Assembly: GCF_023156385.1 (NCBI RefSeq)
Contig: NZ_JAKZAK010000004.1
Coordinates: 158,699-222,698, forward strand
DNA length: 64,000 nucleotides
Source of the DNA: Marinobacter xestospongiae
GTDB taxonomy: Bacteria; Pseudomonadota; Gammaproteobacteria; Pseudomonadales; Oleiphilaceae
Direction: 5' to 3'
The first letter of the stretch is position 1; every line of letters begins with the position of its first letter. Positions 1 to 9,082 of this stretch are shown here, one piece after another. The notes below the pieces were generated by a model, which made no database searches, was not told the DNA's origin, and saw only the letters and a program-made list of their open reading frames with translations. Made by a program: the position numbers and the translations under genes.

Positions 1-659
1 GCCTTGATACCGAACAGGTTGAAACTCGGCGCACCCTGCTCCCCTTCGATCATGTGGCGCCCCCAACCAGTCTCCAACGCGGCCTGCGCCACCATCAGCC
101 GGGGATCAATACCGGAATCCGCCGCGGCCGCTTCCGCCAGGGGCAGCAACTGACTGACAAACTGCTGTGGCGACTCGAACCGGGACGGCAAGACGCTGTC
201 GGTCGCCGGCGCCGATGACGCCGCCACCGCCTTCACTTCCGCAAGCCGCTCCGGCAGTTGCCGCGACAGTGACGGCAGACTGCGGTCGTAGGCGGCAATG
301 TCGGCCTTGTGGCCGGCCCGACGCTCACCTTCGGCGGACATCCCCGGAATCTGGCGACTGAGCTGACGCACCAGGGTGTCCGACAGCCCCAGCCCCTGGT
401 CGGACAAGGTCAGACTGAGCTGATTGTCGAACATGTCCTGATAGAACTTGGACTGCTGGCTGTTGAGCAGGTTGCCCTCGGAGAACACCTCGTTGGCTTT
501 GCGCATGGATTTCATGATCTCGGTGAGGAACAGGCCCTCGAACTGCTTCGCCACTTCCTCCAGCGCCGCCTTGCGATCAGAGCGCGCTTCCGCCTTCAGC
601 GCGTTGAGACCGCCGAAGTCGGTGTAGATGCGGGATTGCTGTAGTCGTGGGTCCTGCAT
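1..659 (-). CDS. flgJ: Flagellar rod-assembly protein / peptidoglycan hydrolase FlgJ, partial (3' end beyond the window)
   Basis: FlgJ caps the growing flagellar rod and opens the murein so that the rod can cross the periplasm. About 219 N-terminal residues are visible. Residues 1 to about 110 form the rod-binding domain, recognisable from the stretch EVAKQFEGLFLTEIMKSMR. The glucosaminidase domain begins near residue 160, and the catalytic Glu lies in an ALETGWG motif near residue 195. The reading frame runs off the left edge of the window, so the C-terminal part of the hydrolase domain is missing here only because of the cut. The start ATG at 659 lies 9 bases after the flgI stop, so the gene is co-transcribed with flgI. 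The domain order matches the two-domain FlgJ of gammaproteobacteria. Confidence 0.93.
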   Translation of the reverse strand, partial: MQDPRLQQSRIYTDFGGLNALKAEARSDRKAALEEVAKQFEGLFLTEIMKSMRKANEVFSEGNLLNSQQSKFYQDMFDNQLSLTLSDQGLGLSDTLVRQLSRQIPGMSAEGERRAGHKADIAAYDRSLPSLSRQLPERLAEVKAVAASSAPATDSVLPSRFESPQQFVSQLLPLAEAAAADSGIDPRLMVAQAALETGWGRHMIEGEQGAPSFNLFGIK

Positions 660-668
660 GACGCTACC

Positions 669-1766
669 TCAGATCACAATCAGTTCGGCCCGCAGGGCGC
701 CGGCCTGTTTCAGCGCTTCAAGCACCGCCATGACATCACCCGGCGCCGCGCCGACCTGGTTCACTGCCTGCACAATCTCGTTAAGGGTGGTCGCCGGACC
801 AAACTGAAACATCCGCGCCGGGTCTTCGGTCACCGCAATCTGGGTGTTGGGAGTCACCACCGTGTCACCATTGGCAAACGGGTCCGGCTGGTTCACTTCC
901 GGGTTTTCCTGAATGGTGACGGTCAGGTTGCCATGGGTAATGGCCGCCGGGCTGACCCGCACGTTCTGCCCCACCACGATGGTGCCGGTGCGGCTGTTAA
1001 TGACCACCTTGGCGGCGTCTTCGGCTGGGTCGACCTCCAGGTTCTCCAGGATCGACAGGAAGCTGACCCGCTGGGACGGGTCCCGTGGCGCCTTGACGGA
1101 GATCGACGTGGCATCGTGGGCATAGGCCATATCCGGCCCCAACATGCCATTGACTGTCTCCACCACCCGCCGTGCCGTCGTGAAATCCGGCTGCAGCAGG
1201 TTGAAGGTGATGGTGTCACCGCGACTGAACGGCGACAGCACCTCGCGCTCGATGGTAGCGCCATTGGGAATGCGACCCACGCTCGGCACGTTCACGGTAA
1301 TCCGCGAACCGTCAGCGCCGGCGGCACCAAAGCCACCCACCACCAGGCTACCCTGGGCCATGGCATAGACCTGGCCGTCAGCGCCTTTGAGAGAAGTCAT
1401 CAGCAGACTGCCACCCCTCAGACTGTCAGCATTGCCGATGGAGGAGACCGTCACATCCATTTCCTGCCCCGGCTTGGCAAACGGCGGCAAGGTGGCGTGT
1501 ACCGTCACCGCCGCCACATTGGCGAGGTTGGGGTTGGTGCCTTCCGGCAGGGTCACACCGAACTGGTTCATCATGTTGCGGAAGGTCTGGTTGGTGAACG
1601 GCGCCTTGTCACCGGTGCCGTCCAGCCCCACCACCAGGCCGTAGCCCACCAACTGGTTGTTACGCACGCCCTTGATGCGGGCCAGGTCCTTGAGCCGGTC
1701 GGCCAGCACCGGCGCCGCCACGAGAGCCAGAACCAACAGCAGTGCCGTACTTCTCAGCCTGTTCAT
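669..1766 (-). CDS. flgI: Flagellar P-ring protein FlgI
   Basis: This protein forms the periplasmic P ring, the bushing of the flagellar rod in the peptidoglycan layer. The start used is the ATG at 1766, which overlaps the flgH stop in an ATGA arrangement; an upstream in-frame codon at 1778 is less likely. That gives 365 residues, the usual size. A cleavable Sec signal peptide of about 22 residues ends at an Ala-Asp junction (VLA-D), followed by the family-typical [20 protein letters not shown]. The sequence continues as a normal FlgI to the C-terminal ELIVI. It belongs to the flgB-to-flgJ operon on the minus strand. Confidence 0.97.
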   Translation of the reverse strand: MNRLRSTALLLVLALVAAPVLADRLKDLARIKGVRNNQLVGYGLVVGLDGTGDKAPFTNQTFRNMMNQFGVTLPEGTNPNLANVAAVTVHATLPPFAKPGQEMDVTVSSIGNADSLRGGSLLMTSLKGADGQVYAMAQGSLVVGGFGAAGADGSRITVNVPSVGRIPNGATIEREVLSPFSRGDTITFNLLQPDFTTARRVVETVNGMLGPDMAYAHDATSISVKAPRDPSQRVSFLSILENLEVDPAEDAAKVVINSRTGTIVVGQNVRVSPAAITHGNLTVTIQENPEVNQPDPFANGDTVVTPNTQIAVTEDPARMFQFGPATTLNEIVQAVNQVGAAPGDVMAVLEALKQAGALRAELIVI

Positions 1767-2467
1767 AACGGCCACCACTCACTATTAAAGAACCGTGCCA
1801 GCCAGCCCATCTGATTGGCCTGATCGAAATCGCCGGTGCCACCATAGGCAATGCGGGCGTCGGCGATCCGGGTGGACGCCACAGTATTATTCGGGGCAAT
1901 GTCCTGAGGCCGGACCATGCCGGTCAGGCGGATAAACTCGTCACCATTGGTCAGAGACAGCCACTTCTCGCCTCGGATGCGCAGCACGCCGTTGGGCAGC
2001 ACTTCCGTCACTGTAACGGTGATACTGCCGTTCAGACTGTTGCTCTGGTCCGCTTCGGCCTGGCCCTCAAAATCCCGCTCAAAGTTGGCGCTGGTGTTGA
2101 TGCCCAGGTTGGCCTTGCCCAGCAGAATCGGCTCCGGAATCGACAGTTCGTTGTCCTTGGTGATGCTGCTCTCCGCTGACTTGCTCGCCTGCGTGGACTC
2201 CTGCAGCGTCACGGTGAGGATATCCCCGACATTGAGTGCAACGGTGTCGCCATAGAAGTTGTAGTTGCGGGAGGTCTGGTAGATCGACCCGGTGTGGGGA
2301 TCGCGAGCCATCATTTCCTGGGGCCGCACCGGAGCGTAGGCCGGATCATCCGGTATCGCCCGGGGCCGGGTCATTGCCGTGCAACCTTCCAGCAACACCA
2401 AGAGCGCCACCAGAGCCGGCATGCCGACCCGGCGGTACCCGTTGGTCTGGGTGTTGTTCCCATTCAT
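1763..2467 (-). CDS. flgH: Flagellar L-ring lipoprotein FlgH
   Basis: FlgH is the outer-membrane L ring that completes the rod bushing with FlgI. The sequence has a lipoprotein signal ending in a lipobox-like LLEGC, so the mature protein would be anchored by the Cys. Conserved FlgH blocks follow, including the segments around [15 protein letters not shown] and [18 protein letters not shown]. Three in-frame starts are possible (2500, 2485, 2467). The ATG at 2467 is preferred because GAGGTGA lies at the proper distance before it and because it leaves a signal peptide of normal length. The 2500 start would overlap the flgG stop by one base. The 3' end overlaps flgI by four bases. Confidence 0.93.
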   Translation of the reverse strand: MNGNNTQTNGYRRVGMPALVALLVLLEGCTAMTRPRAIPDDPAYAPVRPQEMMARDPHTGSIYQTSRNYNFYGDTVALNVGDILTVTLQESTQASKSAESSITKDNELSIPEPILLGKANLGINTSANFERDFEGQAEADQSNSLNGSITVTVTEVLPNGVLRIRGEKWLSLTNGDEFIRLTGMVRPQDIAPNNTVASTRIADARIAYGGTGDFDQANQMGWLARFFNSEWWPL

Positions 2468-2499
2468 GACAGTCACCTCACTCATTGCCGCTACGCCCA

Positions 2500-3288
2500 T
2501 CAGCCGATGTTGTTGGTGATGAACTGCAGCATCTGGTCGGTGGTGGAAACCACCTTGGAATTCATTTCATAGGCCCGCTGGGTGGTGATCATGTTGACCA
2601 GTTCCTCGACCACCTCAACGTTGGAAGCCTCGGTCATCTGCTGCTCGATACTGCCGAGTCCGCCAATACCCGCTTCGCCTTCATTGGGGTCACCGCTGGC
2701 GTTGGTGGCCCGAAACAGGTTGTTGCCGATGGCCTGCAGGCCCTGGGGATTGACGAAGTCCACCAGCGTAATCTGCCCCAGGTTGACCGGATTGGCCTGG
2801 TCATCCACCACCACAGACACGGTGCCATCCTTGCCAATAGTCACTTTGGTGGCGTTGTCGGGAATGGTGATGTTCGGCTCCAGGGTGTAGCCGTCCGGAT
2901 TCACTACCTCACCGTCGGCATTGAGCTGGAACTGCCCGTCGCGGGTGTAGGCAATGCCACCGTCGGGCAGCAGGATCTGGAAGAAGCCCCGACCGTCCAC
3001 CGCCATATCCAGCGGCTGCTGGGTGTTCTGCAGGTTGCCCTGAGTAAACTGCTTGGTGGTACCCACCACCCGTACACCGGTACCCAGCTGCAGCCCCGAA
3101 GGCAGCTCGGTGTTCTGCGAACTGAGACCGCCGGGCTGGCGGTGAATCTGGTACAGCAGATCCTGGAACACCGCGCGATCGCGCTTGAAACCGGTGGTGT
3201 TGACGTTGGCCAGGTTGTTGGAAATGGTGGACATGTTGGTGTCCTGGGCACTCAACCCGGTTTTACTGACCCAAAGTGCTGGATGCAT
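2500..3288 (-). CDS. flgG: Flagellar distal rod protein FlgG
   Basis: FlgG is the main component of the distal rod that joins the proximal rod to the hook. It has 262 residues, the standard length. The N-terminus carries the axial-protein signature with SNNLANVNTTGFK at residues 24-36. The C-terminus carries the matching coiled segment (ASNVEVVEELVNMITTQRAYE) shared by rod and hook proteins. The start at 3288 gives the canonical MHPALWVSKTGL beginning. It lies 78 bases after the end of flgF and directly precedes flgH. Confidence 0.97.
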   Translation of the reverse strand: MHPALWVSKTGLSAQDTNMSTISNNLANVNTTGFKRDRAVFQDLLYQIHRQPGGLSSQNTELPSGLQLGTGVRVVGTTKQFTQGNLQNTQQPLDMAVDGRGFFQILLPDGGIAYTRDGQFQLNADGEVVNPDGYTLEPNITIPDNATKVTIGKDGTVSVVVDDQANPVNLGQITLVDFVNPQGLQAIGNNLFRATNASGDPNEGEAGIGGLGSIEQQMTEASNVEVVEELVNMITTQRAYEMNSKVVSTTDQMLQFITNNIG

Positions 3289-3365
3289 GCTCTACTCCTC
3301 GGCCGGTGGCATGGCGGCCAACTGTTGCCGCCTGGCGCCATCAGCGCTGTGAAACAGGTTCGTTA

Positions 3366-4118
3366 TCAGAGGTTCTGCAACAGACGTGCCGCCGCCTCGG
3401 AATTGGACTGGGAGGTACTCATGACCTTCACCTGCATTTCGTACTGCCGCGACAGTTGCAGGTTGGAGATCATCTCGGACACCGCATTGACGTTGGAGGC
3501 CTCCAGAAACCCGGTGGCCACCCGCAGATTGCCATCCGGCGGCTCCGGGCCGTCCAGCGCCTGGTCAGGCTTGCGACGCAGGTAGCCATCCTCACCTTTC
3601 TCCAGGGCATCGGCCGGAGGATTCACCAGCTTCAGCCGGTCGATATCCACCAGCTGATCGGGCGGACCACCGGCTGGCACAATGGAAATGGTGCCGTCGG
3701 CACCGATTTCCAGGCTGTCAAACGGCGGCAAGGCCACCGGGCCACCATTGCCCATCACCAGGTCGCCATTGCGATTGCGCAGCAGGCCGTTGACGTCCAC
3801 CTGCAGGCTGCCGGAACGACCGAACACCTCTTCGCCCTGACCATTCTGGACCGCCAGCCAGCCGTCACCTTCCACCGCCACATCCAGCTTGCGACCGGTA
3901 TCCATCAGCGCGCCGGCGGACAGATCGGTGCCGGGCCTCTCGGTCATGGCGTAGGCGCGGGTGGGATGATGCTCACCAAACACCGGCATACTCCGGGCCT
4001 GGGCGAAATCCCGCTTGAAACCGGTGGTGTTGGCGTTGGCCAGGTTATTGGCGTGGGCCCGCTGGGCCAGCATGTTCTGCTTGGCGCCTGACATGCCGAT
4101 GTAGAGGGACTTATCCAT
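3366..4118 (-). CDS. flgF: Flagellar proximal rod protein FlgF
   Basis: FlgF is one of the four proximal rod proteins. Starting at the ATG at 4118, which has AGGAG upstream in the right place, it has 250 residues and begins MDKSLYIGMSG as FlgF proteins do. The axial motif ANNLANANTTGFKRD is near residue 24, and the C-terminal helix contains ASNVNAVSEMISNLQLSRQYE. The open frame could extend further upstream, but that extension has no family match and would run over the sigma-54-type promoter at 4159-4178. The gene probably starts a second transcription unit, flgF-G-H-I-J. Confidence 0.96.
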   Translation of the reverse strand: MDKSLYIGMSGAKQNMLAQRAHANNLANANTTGFKRDFAQARSMPVFGEHHPTRAYAMTERPGTDLSAGALMDTGRKLDVAVEGDGWLAVQNGQGEEVFGRSGSLQVDVNGLLRNRNGDLVMGNGGPVALPPFDSLEIGADGTISIVPAGGPPDQLVDIDRLKLVNPPADALEKGEDGYLRRKPDQALDGPEPPDGNLRVATGFLEASNVNAVSEMISNLQLSRQYEMQVKVMSTSQSNSEAAARLLQNL

Positions 4119-4158
4119 GCGGAAAACTCCTGCCGGAACTTTGACTGATAGCAGGGTT

Positions 4159-4178
4159 AATGCAGAACTTGTGCCAAC
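4159..4178 (-). promoter_or_regulatory. Sigma-54-type promoter upstream of flgF
   Basis: Read on the minus strand, the site is TTGGCACAAGTTCTGCATT. The -24 element TTGGCAC is a perfect match. The GG and GC dinucleotides are separated by exactly 10 bases, and the -12 element reads TCTGCA (consensus TTGCA). Transcription would start near 4150, about 30 bases before flgF. Sigma-54 control of mid-class flagellar genes is established in Pseudomonas and Vibrio; its use here is inferred from the match and position. Confidence 0.72.
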
Positions 4179-4248
4179 AAGCAAGAATGAGAGCCGGTCA
4201 CCGGGAATCCGGGCCGCAGAAATAGAAGGGACAGAAGCAACAAGCGAC

Positions 4249-4275
4249 TCCCGGGTCCATCTTACGAACCCGGGA
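4249..4275 (-). other. Intergenic hairpin between flgE and flgF
   Basis: TCCCGGGT and ACCCGGGA form a perfect 8-base-pair stem around an 11-base loop, 18 bases past the flgE stop. No T-run follows on the minus strand, so it is not a classic intrinsic terminator. It could protect the 3' end of the flgBCDE mRNA or slow read-through. With the downstream sigma-54 site it marks a likely boundary between two flagellar transcription units. Confidence 0.5.
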
Positions 4276-4292
4276 AGCTGCGCTAACGGTTA

Positions 4293-6197
4293 TCAGCGGA
4301 GGTTGATGATGGTCTGGGTGACCGCATCAGAGGTTTCAATGGTCTTGGCGTTGGCCTGATAGTTACGCTGGGCGATGATCAGGTTCACCAACTCTTCGGA
4401 CAGGTCAACGTTGGACTCTTCCACCTGGCTGGCCTCAATCGACCCCAGAGTGCCGGTCTCCGGCTGACCAATCACCGGCTGACCGGACTCAAAGGTCTCC
4501 ACCCAGGTGGTGTCCCCCACCGGGGTCAAACCATCAGTATTGCTGAAGGCCGCCAATGCTACCTGTCCCAACGCCTGGGACTGGCCGTTGGTGTAGCGGG
4601 CAAACAGCACCCCTTCCGAGGATACGTCCAGCCCCGCCAAGCGACCGGTGGTGTAACCGTTCTGATTCTGGTCGTTCACGCCAGATGACGTGCCGTACTG
4701 GGTCGTCTCCGACAGCCCGATCACAAAAGCGGAACTGGTGGGGGGATCCGGAATCGGCGTCTCGATGACGGTACCAGGAGGTGGTGGGCCATCAGCACCG
4801 TTGGGATCGCCGTTCTCATCTTTCGGCACCCAGTCGCCGATCACCATTTCACCGGCCTGATCGCCGTTGATGGATTGCAACCGACCATCTTCCGTAAAGC
4901 GGGCGACAAACGGCGTGGAATCCGTACCTCCGACAAATTCACCGTCAATCTGGACGTAGATGGACCATTGGCTCGCCCCCACACCGTTACCCGGCGCCGG
5001 ATTTTTGACGAAATACTGGGTCATCTCATGGGAGTTGCCCAGACTGTCATAAATCTTGGTGGACGTGGCGTAGTTGTAGGTCTTCTGATCCAACGGGTTG
5101 AACTGGTTGGTCACCTGGGGAGCCCGGGCACCCCAGGCCGTGGCAAAGGCACTGGCGGCATCGTCAGAGGTCAGGTCGGCGACATCCCGATCGGTGGTAA
5201 TTCGAATCGTGGCCAGCTCTTCCGGCTGATTCACCGTGGTAGCGTTATTGGTGTAGCTGGCCGCCAGTGGATTGCCGCTGTTGTCGATCAGTCGCAACTC
5301 GCCGGTGGCATCGTCCACCGACGCGGTGACCGAGTTGGCACTGGAGTTGTTGATGGCGTCAGCCAGGGAGTCGAGATCCGTGACCCCCGAGGTATCCACC
5401 GGCACGGCGACGCCATCCACCTGCACTTCGAAGCTGAAACCGCCGGCAGTGATGAAGGCGTTATCCAGGGGCGGCGCCTGGCCGGTCATATTCAGGATGG
5501 TCTGGGCCGACGCCCCCACGCCGTCTTCCTGATCCAACAGCGAGACCACGTCAGTCGCGGAGATCGGATCGGGATTGGGCGCCGGGATCACAATGTCCCG
5601 AGTGCTGCCATCTTCGTAGGTCAGAGTCAGGGTCTCACCGGCAAACCCGGCTGCCGGCACGGTGACATCTCCCAGTATGTTGACCTGCCGCTCCAGCACC
5701 GACTGGCGGGAATCCAGGTTCAGATCGAAATCGATCTGGGTGGTACGGCGGGGCGCCAGGTTGTCGGTGTCGATACGCAGGTCACCGCGAACGCCGGACA
5801 GGTTGCCGTCGTCGTCGGCCTCGTAGCCCTGAACCCGCATGTTCTGGTTGTTGACCACGTAGCCGTCTTTATCAACGCCGAACTGACCGGCGCGGGAATA
5901 GCGGGTCTCACCGCCATTGTTGAGGATAAAGAAGCCGTCCCCGTCGATGGCCATATCCAGAGCATTGTCGGTAAAGCTGATGTTGCCCTGACCGAAGCTC
6001 TGGCGGACATCCTGCACCCGCACGCCGTCACCAACGGAGTTACTGCCAGCACTCAGAAAACCACTGGAGTACAGGTCTCCAAACTGCACTCGGCTGGATT
6101 TGAAGCCCACGGTGCTGGCGTTGGCAATGTTGTTGCCGGTGACATCCAGATCAACCGAAGCTGCCCGCAATCCACTAAGACCCGTATTGAAAGCCAT
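4293..6197 (-). CDS. flgE: Flagellar hook protein FlgE (large form)
   Basis: FlgE subunits polymerise into the hook, the universal joint of the flagellum. It starts MAFNTGLSGLRAASVDLDVT with the axial motif GNNIANASTVGFK. The C-terminus has the paired helix ESNVDLSEELVNLIIAQRNYQ. At 634 residues it is much longer than the roughly 400-residue enteric protein. The extra sequence lies in the middle (about residues 170-480) and includes Asp-rich and Pro-rich stretches. This is the variable surface-exposed part of the hook and such enlargement is common in marine bacteria. It is preceded by flgD with a 27-base gap. Confidence 0.95.
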   Translation of the reverse strand: MAFNTGLSGLRAASVDLDVTGNNIANASTVGFKSSRVQFGDLYSSGFLSAGSNSVGDGVRVQDVRQSFGQGNISFTDNALDMAIDGDGFFILNNGGETRYSRAGQFGVDKDGYVVNNQNMRVQGYEADDDGNLSGVRGDLRIDTDNLAPRRTTQIDFDLNLDSRQSVLERQVNILGDVTVPAAGFAGETLTLTYEDGSTRDIVIPAPNPDPISATDVVSLLDQEDGVGASAQTILNMTGQAPPLDNAFITAGGFSFEVQVDGVAVPVDTSGVTDLDSLADAINNSSANSVTASVDDATGELRLIDNSGNPLAASYTNNATTVNQPEELATIRITTDRDVADLTSDDAASAFATAWGARAPQVTNQFNPLDQKTYNYATSTKIYDSLGNSHEMTQYFVKNPAPGNGVGASQWSIYVQIDGEFVGGTDSTPFVARFTEDGRLQSINGDQAGEMVIGDWVPKDENGDPNGADGPPPPGTVIETPIPDPPTSSAFVIGLSETTQYGTSSGVNDQNQNGYTTGRLAGLDVSSEGVLFARYTNGQSQALGQVALAAFSNTDGLTPVGDTTWVETFESGQPVIGQPETGTLGSIEASQVEESNVDLSEELVNLIIAQRNYQANAKTIETSDAVTQTIINLR

Positions 6198-6224
6198 GTT
6201 ACACCTCGAATTTCAGATTCTGGA

Positions 6225-6902
6225 TCAATTGATCTGGTAGACGTCGGCAAGGGCCACCGAGCCCTGCCCCGCCAGGTTAAGCGTGATTTCACCCGCGCCA
6301 CCCAGTGAAACACTGTCCACGTTGGCGCTGATGAGGGTGCCAAGCTGTTCGGTGCCGGAAGGGTAACTACCCTCCGCAACGAACTCGTACTTGCCGGGCG
6401 GCAACGGATCGCCGTTGGCGTCATTGCCGTCCCAGGTGAATTTCTCGTAGCCCTTGGCCGCCTGACCCAGATCAATCTGCCGCACCAGCTCACCGGCGCT
6501 GTTCTTGATGGAGATCTTCAGGTTGGAGGTGGAAGCCTGTACCGCCACCGCGCCTTCAATCTCGCCTTCGCTCACCAGCTTGGCGGCCGTACCCGGCACC
6601 AGCACCGTCCGCCCCACCATGGCGGAAGCCTGCAGGGCCTGGGTAGAGCGGAATTCGCCCACCACGTTGTCCACCGCACTGGAGACTTTCTGCATTTCTT
6701 CCAGGGAACTGAACTGCGCCAGCTGGGCAATGAACTCGCCGTTGTCCTGTGGCTCCAGTGGGTTCTGGTTCTTCAGCTGCGCGAGCATCAGCTCCATGAA
6801 CTCGCCCTGGCCCAGCTCATCACTGCCCTTGGCCTTGTCGTCCTGTTTGATGCCGTACTGACTCAGGAACTCACTGCTGGTTGTGCTGTTAACCGCACTC
6901 AT
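6225..6902 (-). CDS. flgD: Flagellar hook cap / scaffolding protein FlgD
   Basis: FlgD caps the growing hook and is discarded when the hook is complete. It has 225 residues, close to the family size. The N-terminal block GQGEFMELMLAQLKNQNPLEP and the following DNGEFIAQLAQFSSLEEM are the conserved secretion and cap region. The C-terminal half holds the FlgD Ig-like/Tudor segment with FTWDGNDANGDPLPPGKY. It lies between flgC and flgE in the normal gene order. Confidence 0.96.
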   Translation of the reverse strand: MSAVNSTTSSEFLSQYGIKQDDKAKGSDELGQGEFMELMLAQLKNQNPLEPQDNGEFIAQLAQFSSLEEMQKVSSAVDNVVGEFRSTQALQASAMVGRTVLVPGTAAKLVSEGEIEGAVAVQASTSNLKISIKNSAGELVRQIDLGQAAKGYEKFTWDGNDANGDPLPPGKYEFVAEGSYPSGTEQLGTLISANVDSVSLGGAGEITLNLAGQGSVALADVYQIN

Positions 6903-6919
6903 GGCTTATTCCTCGCGTC

Positions 6920-7375
6920 TTATTGCTGTCCCAGGGTCAGAATCCGCTGCATCATCGACTTGGCGGTGTTCATCACGTCCACGTTCATCTGGAAGCTGCG
7001 GGATGAGGACATCATGTCCGCCATTTCTTCCACCACGTTGACGTTGGGGTAATACACATAGCCGTCTTCGTTGGCGGCGGGATGATCCGGCTCATACCGC
7101 ATCTGCAGCTCGGCCTGACTCTCTACAATACCTTCCACCCGCACACCGGCGCCCAGGGCATCGTCACCGGCAGCGGCAACGCCTTGCCACCCCTGGTCGG
7201 GGTTGAGCATCTGCTGCTGGATGGCGGCGAACACCGGCTTGCGGGCACGGTAGGTGGTATCGGTACTGGAACTGGCGGTCTCGGCGTTGGCAATGTTCGA
7301 GGCGGTGGTGTTCAGTCGCAGCGACTGCGCAGTCATACCGGAGCCGGCAATGTCAAAGATGCTGCCTAGGGACAT
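6920..7375 (-). CDS. flgC: Flagellar proximal rod protein FlgC
   Basis: FlgC is a proximal rod protein. It has 151 residues with an N-terminal axial motif (NTTASNIANAETASSSTDTT, near residues 22-41) and a C-terminal helix (VNVVEEMADMMSSSRSFQMN). The insert with the tract of Ser and Thr after the axial motif is usual for FlgC. It sits 33 bases downstream of flgB and 17 bases upstream of flgD, so it is cotranscribed with both. Confidence 0.96.
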   Translation of the reverse strand: MSLGSIFDIAGSGMTAQSLRLNTTASNIANAETASSSTDTTYRARKPVFAAIQQQMLNPDQGWQGVAAAGDDALGAGVRVEGIVESQAELQMRYEPDHPAANEDGYVYYPNVNVVEEMADMMSSSRSFQMNVDVMNTAKSMMQRILTLGQQ

Positions 7376-7408
7376 GATGAATCTCCTGATTAATCCTGGG
7401 TCGCTGTG

Positions 7409-7807
7409 TTACTGGCCTTTCAGGGCCTTGTTCAAACCACTGAACTTGGCGTTCAGGAACTGGAAGCTGGCCTGGTAATCCATGGCATTACGCATGAAGC
7501 GGCTCTGCTCCTGTTGGCTGTCGACCGTATTGCCGTCAATTGAGGGCTGATGGGGGTTGCGGTACATCAACTCGCCATTGCCGCCGCCAGTGCCATCATC
7601 CAGGTGGCCAGCGTGGGTTCGCGCCATTTCGAAGCCGCTCATCGACTCCTGAGCCCGGGCCATCATCGCCTGGAAGTCCACGTCCCGGGCCTTGTAGCCG
7701 GGGGTATCCGCGTTGGCCAGGTTGTTGGCCAGCACCTCGGCGCGTTTTACCCGCGCCTGCAAAGCGTGTTCGTGAATGCCCAGTGCCTTGTCAAAGGTGA
7801 TTGCCAT
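7409..7807 (-). CDS. flgB: Flagellar proximal rod protein FlgB
   Basis: FlgB is the rod protein nearest the MS ring. It has 132 residues with the axial motif VLANNLANADTPGYKARDVDF, which includes the TPGYKARD block typical of FlgB. A good GGAGG ribosome-binding site precedes the ATG at 7807. It is the first gene of the flg operon in this window, and a sigma-54-type promoter lies 65 bases upstream. Confidence 0.97.
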   Translation of the reverse strand: MAITFDKALGIHEHALQARVKRAEVLANNLANADTPGYKARDVDFQAMMARAQESMSGFEMARTHAGHLDDGTGGGNGELMYRNPHQPSIDGNTVDSQQEQSRFMRNAMDYQASFQFLNAKFSGLNKALKGQ

Positions 7808-7871
7808 ACTGCCTCCGGAACAGCCGTTCTGAGCCCGTCAAGTTGGGCGATAGGTCGTCTTTCCAGAGTCA

Positions 7872-7889
7872 AAGCAATTGCGATGCCAG
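7872..7889 (-). promoter_or_regulatory. Sigma-54-type promoter upstream of flgB
   Basis: The minus strand reads CTGGCATCGCAATTGCTT. It contains TGGCA and TTGCT with exactly 10 bases between the GG and the GC, which is the geometry required for RNA polymerase with sigma-54. Transcription would start near 7862, giving a leader of about 55 bases before flgB. An enhancer-binding activator such as FleQ/FlrC would be expected, by analogy with other polar-flagellated gammaproteobacteria. Confidence 0.75.
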
Positions 7890-8011
7890 TTTCTTGGCAG
7901 GATACGGAAGGTCAGGAATGGCGGGGGATGCGGTCAAACGGGAGAGGAATAGGAGATGTGGGTGGCGCAGCCGCTGGCGGCAACCACCCGGAAAAGCGGC
8001 AAGGTCTTTCC

Positions 8012-8563
8012 CTATGGCGTGTCCGGCCAGGAGCGGACAAACTCGGCCACCGACAAACGCGGCACCGACGGTTTGCTGTCCGCTACGGAGCCGACGTACA
8101 GGAAGCCGGCGATACTCTCTTCCGCCTGCAACCCGAGCCCCTGTTTCACCCGCTCGTCATAGGCCAGCGCCCCGGTCCGCCACATACCACCAAAACCCGC
8201 GGACTGCAGCGCCAGCAGCATATACGCCAACCCCGCCCCGGTGGACAGCACCTGCTCCACCTCCGGCACCTTGGGATGCTCGGTTGGGCTGGTGATCGCC
8301 ACCACCAGCATGGGCGCCCGCATCGGCATGCGTCGAAGCTTGTCTTTCTCAGCCTCGGTGTCGGCCGTGCTGGCGAACAGCTCGCCCAAACGCACCAGCC
8401 CCTCGCCTTCAATCACCAGATACCGCCAGGGGCGCAAAAGCGCATGATCCGGCGCCCGTGCGGCACATTCGAAGACCTGCTCCAGCAGCGCCTGATCCGG
8501 CGCGGGGGCGATCAGTCGGGGTTCCGATGAACGGTTGAGAATGGCGTCAATTACCTCGGTCAT
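8012..8563 (-). CDS. Small nitroreductase-family protein (YdjA-like)
   Basis: This is a 183-residue FMN-dependent nitroreductase-fold protein, probably an NAD(P)H oxidoreductase of unknown natural substrate. The N-terminal ARAPDHALLRPWRYLVIEG is the flavin-binding start of the YdjA/minimal nitroreductase group. The central GAGLAYMLLALQSAGFGGMWRTG is the typical second FMN contact, and GFLYVGS is near the C-terminus. The ATG at 8563 has GGAAGGA just upstream and is preferred to an upstream in-frame start. It is a single gene facing the flg operon promoter region. Confidence 0.85.
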   Translation of the reverse strand: MTEVIDAILNRSSEPRLIAPAPDQALLEQVFECAARAPDHALLRPWRYLVIEGEGLVRLGELFASTADTEAEKDKLRRMPMRAPMLVVAITSPTEHPKVPEVEQVLSTGAGLAYMLLALQSAGFGGMWRTGALAYDERVKQGLGLQAEESIAGFLYVGSVADSKPSVPRLSVAEFVRSWPDTP

Positions 8564-8769
8564 AATCCTTCCGGCTAACGGGTTAAGGTGCCGCAATCAA
8601 GCGGCACAATGGCTGCAGATCAGGCCACAAACTGCCAGAATTGTGCAGTTCAGGCAATGCTGTTAGTCTTTAGTCGTAGTTTCGTGGCGAATGCCGCCGT
8701 GGCAATTGCCAGGTTATCGAAACACGACAATCTACCTCCTATAACATTCAATAAACAGGTAGTGGCAAC

Positions 8770-9081
8770 ATGAGCGACGATCGCCGATTCAACAGCTTCA
8801 GCGAGTTCTATCCGTTTTATCTGGAAGAACACCGGCACCCGACCTGCCGTCGCCTCCATTACCTTGGCAGCCTGCTGGTTCTGGCTGTCGCCGCTTACGC
8901 CCTGGTCAGCGGCCGTTTCGCACTACTTTGGCTTCTGCCCGTGATCGGCTATGGATTTGCCTGGGTTGGTCATTTCAAATTCGAGAAGAACCGGCCAGCC
9001 ACCTTCAAGCATCCTCTCTACAGCCTGTTGGGTGATTGGGTGATGCTCAAGGACATGCTGGTAGGACGGATCAGGTTCTAG
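8770..9081 (+). CDS. DUF962/Mpo1-like membrane protein
   Basis: This 103-residue protein belongs to the DUF962/Mpo1-like family, whose yeast member is an iron-dependent dioxygenase acting on 2-hydroxy fatty acids. Conserved His-containing blocks are visible: FYLEEHRHPTCRRLHYLGS near residues 16-34, and WVGHFKFEKNRPATFKHP near residues 65-82. Two hydrophobic segments lie between and around them. Whether this bacterial member has dioxygenase activity is not known. The cyclase gene starts one base after its stop, so the two are probably translated from one message. Confidence 0.8.
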   Translation: MSDDRRFNSFSEFYPFYLEEHRHPTCRRLHYLGSLLVLAVAAYALVSGRFALLWLLPVIGYGFAWVGHFKFEKNRPATFKHPLYSLLGDWVMLKDMLVGRIRF

Positions 9082-9082
9082 G

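Noticed and set aside
4875..6308. A 477-codon open frame opposite flgE
   Set aside because: It is antisense to a complete hook protein gene and its translation has no recognisable domain or signal.
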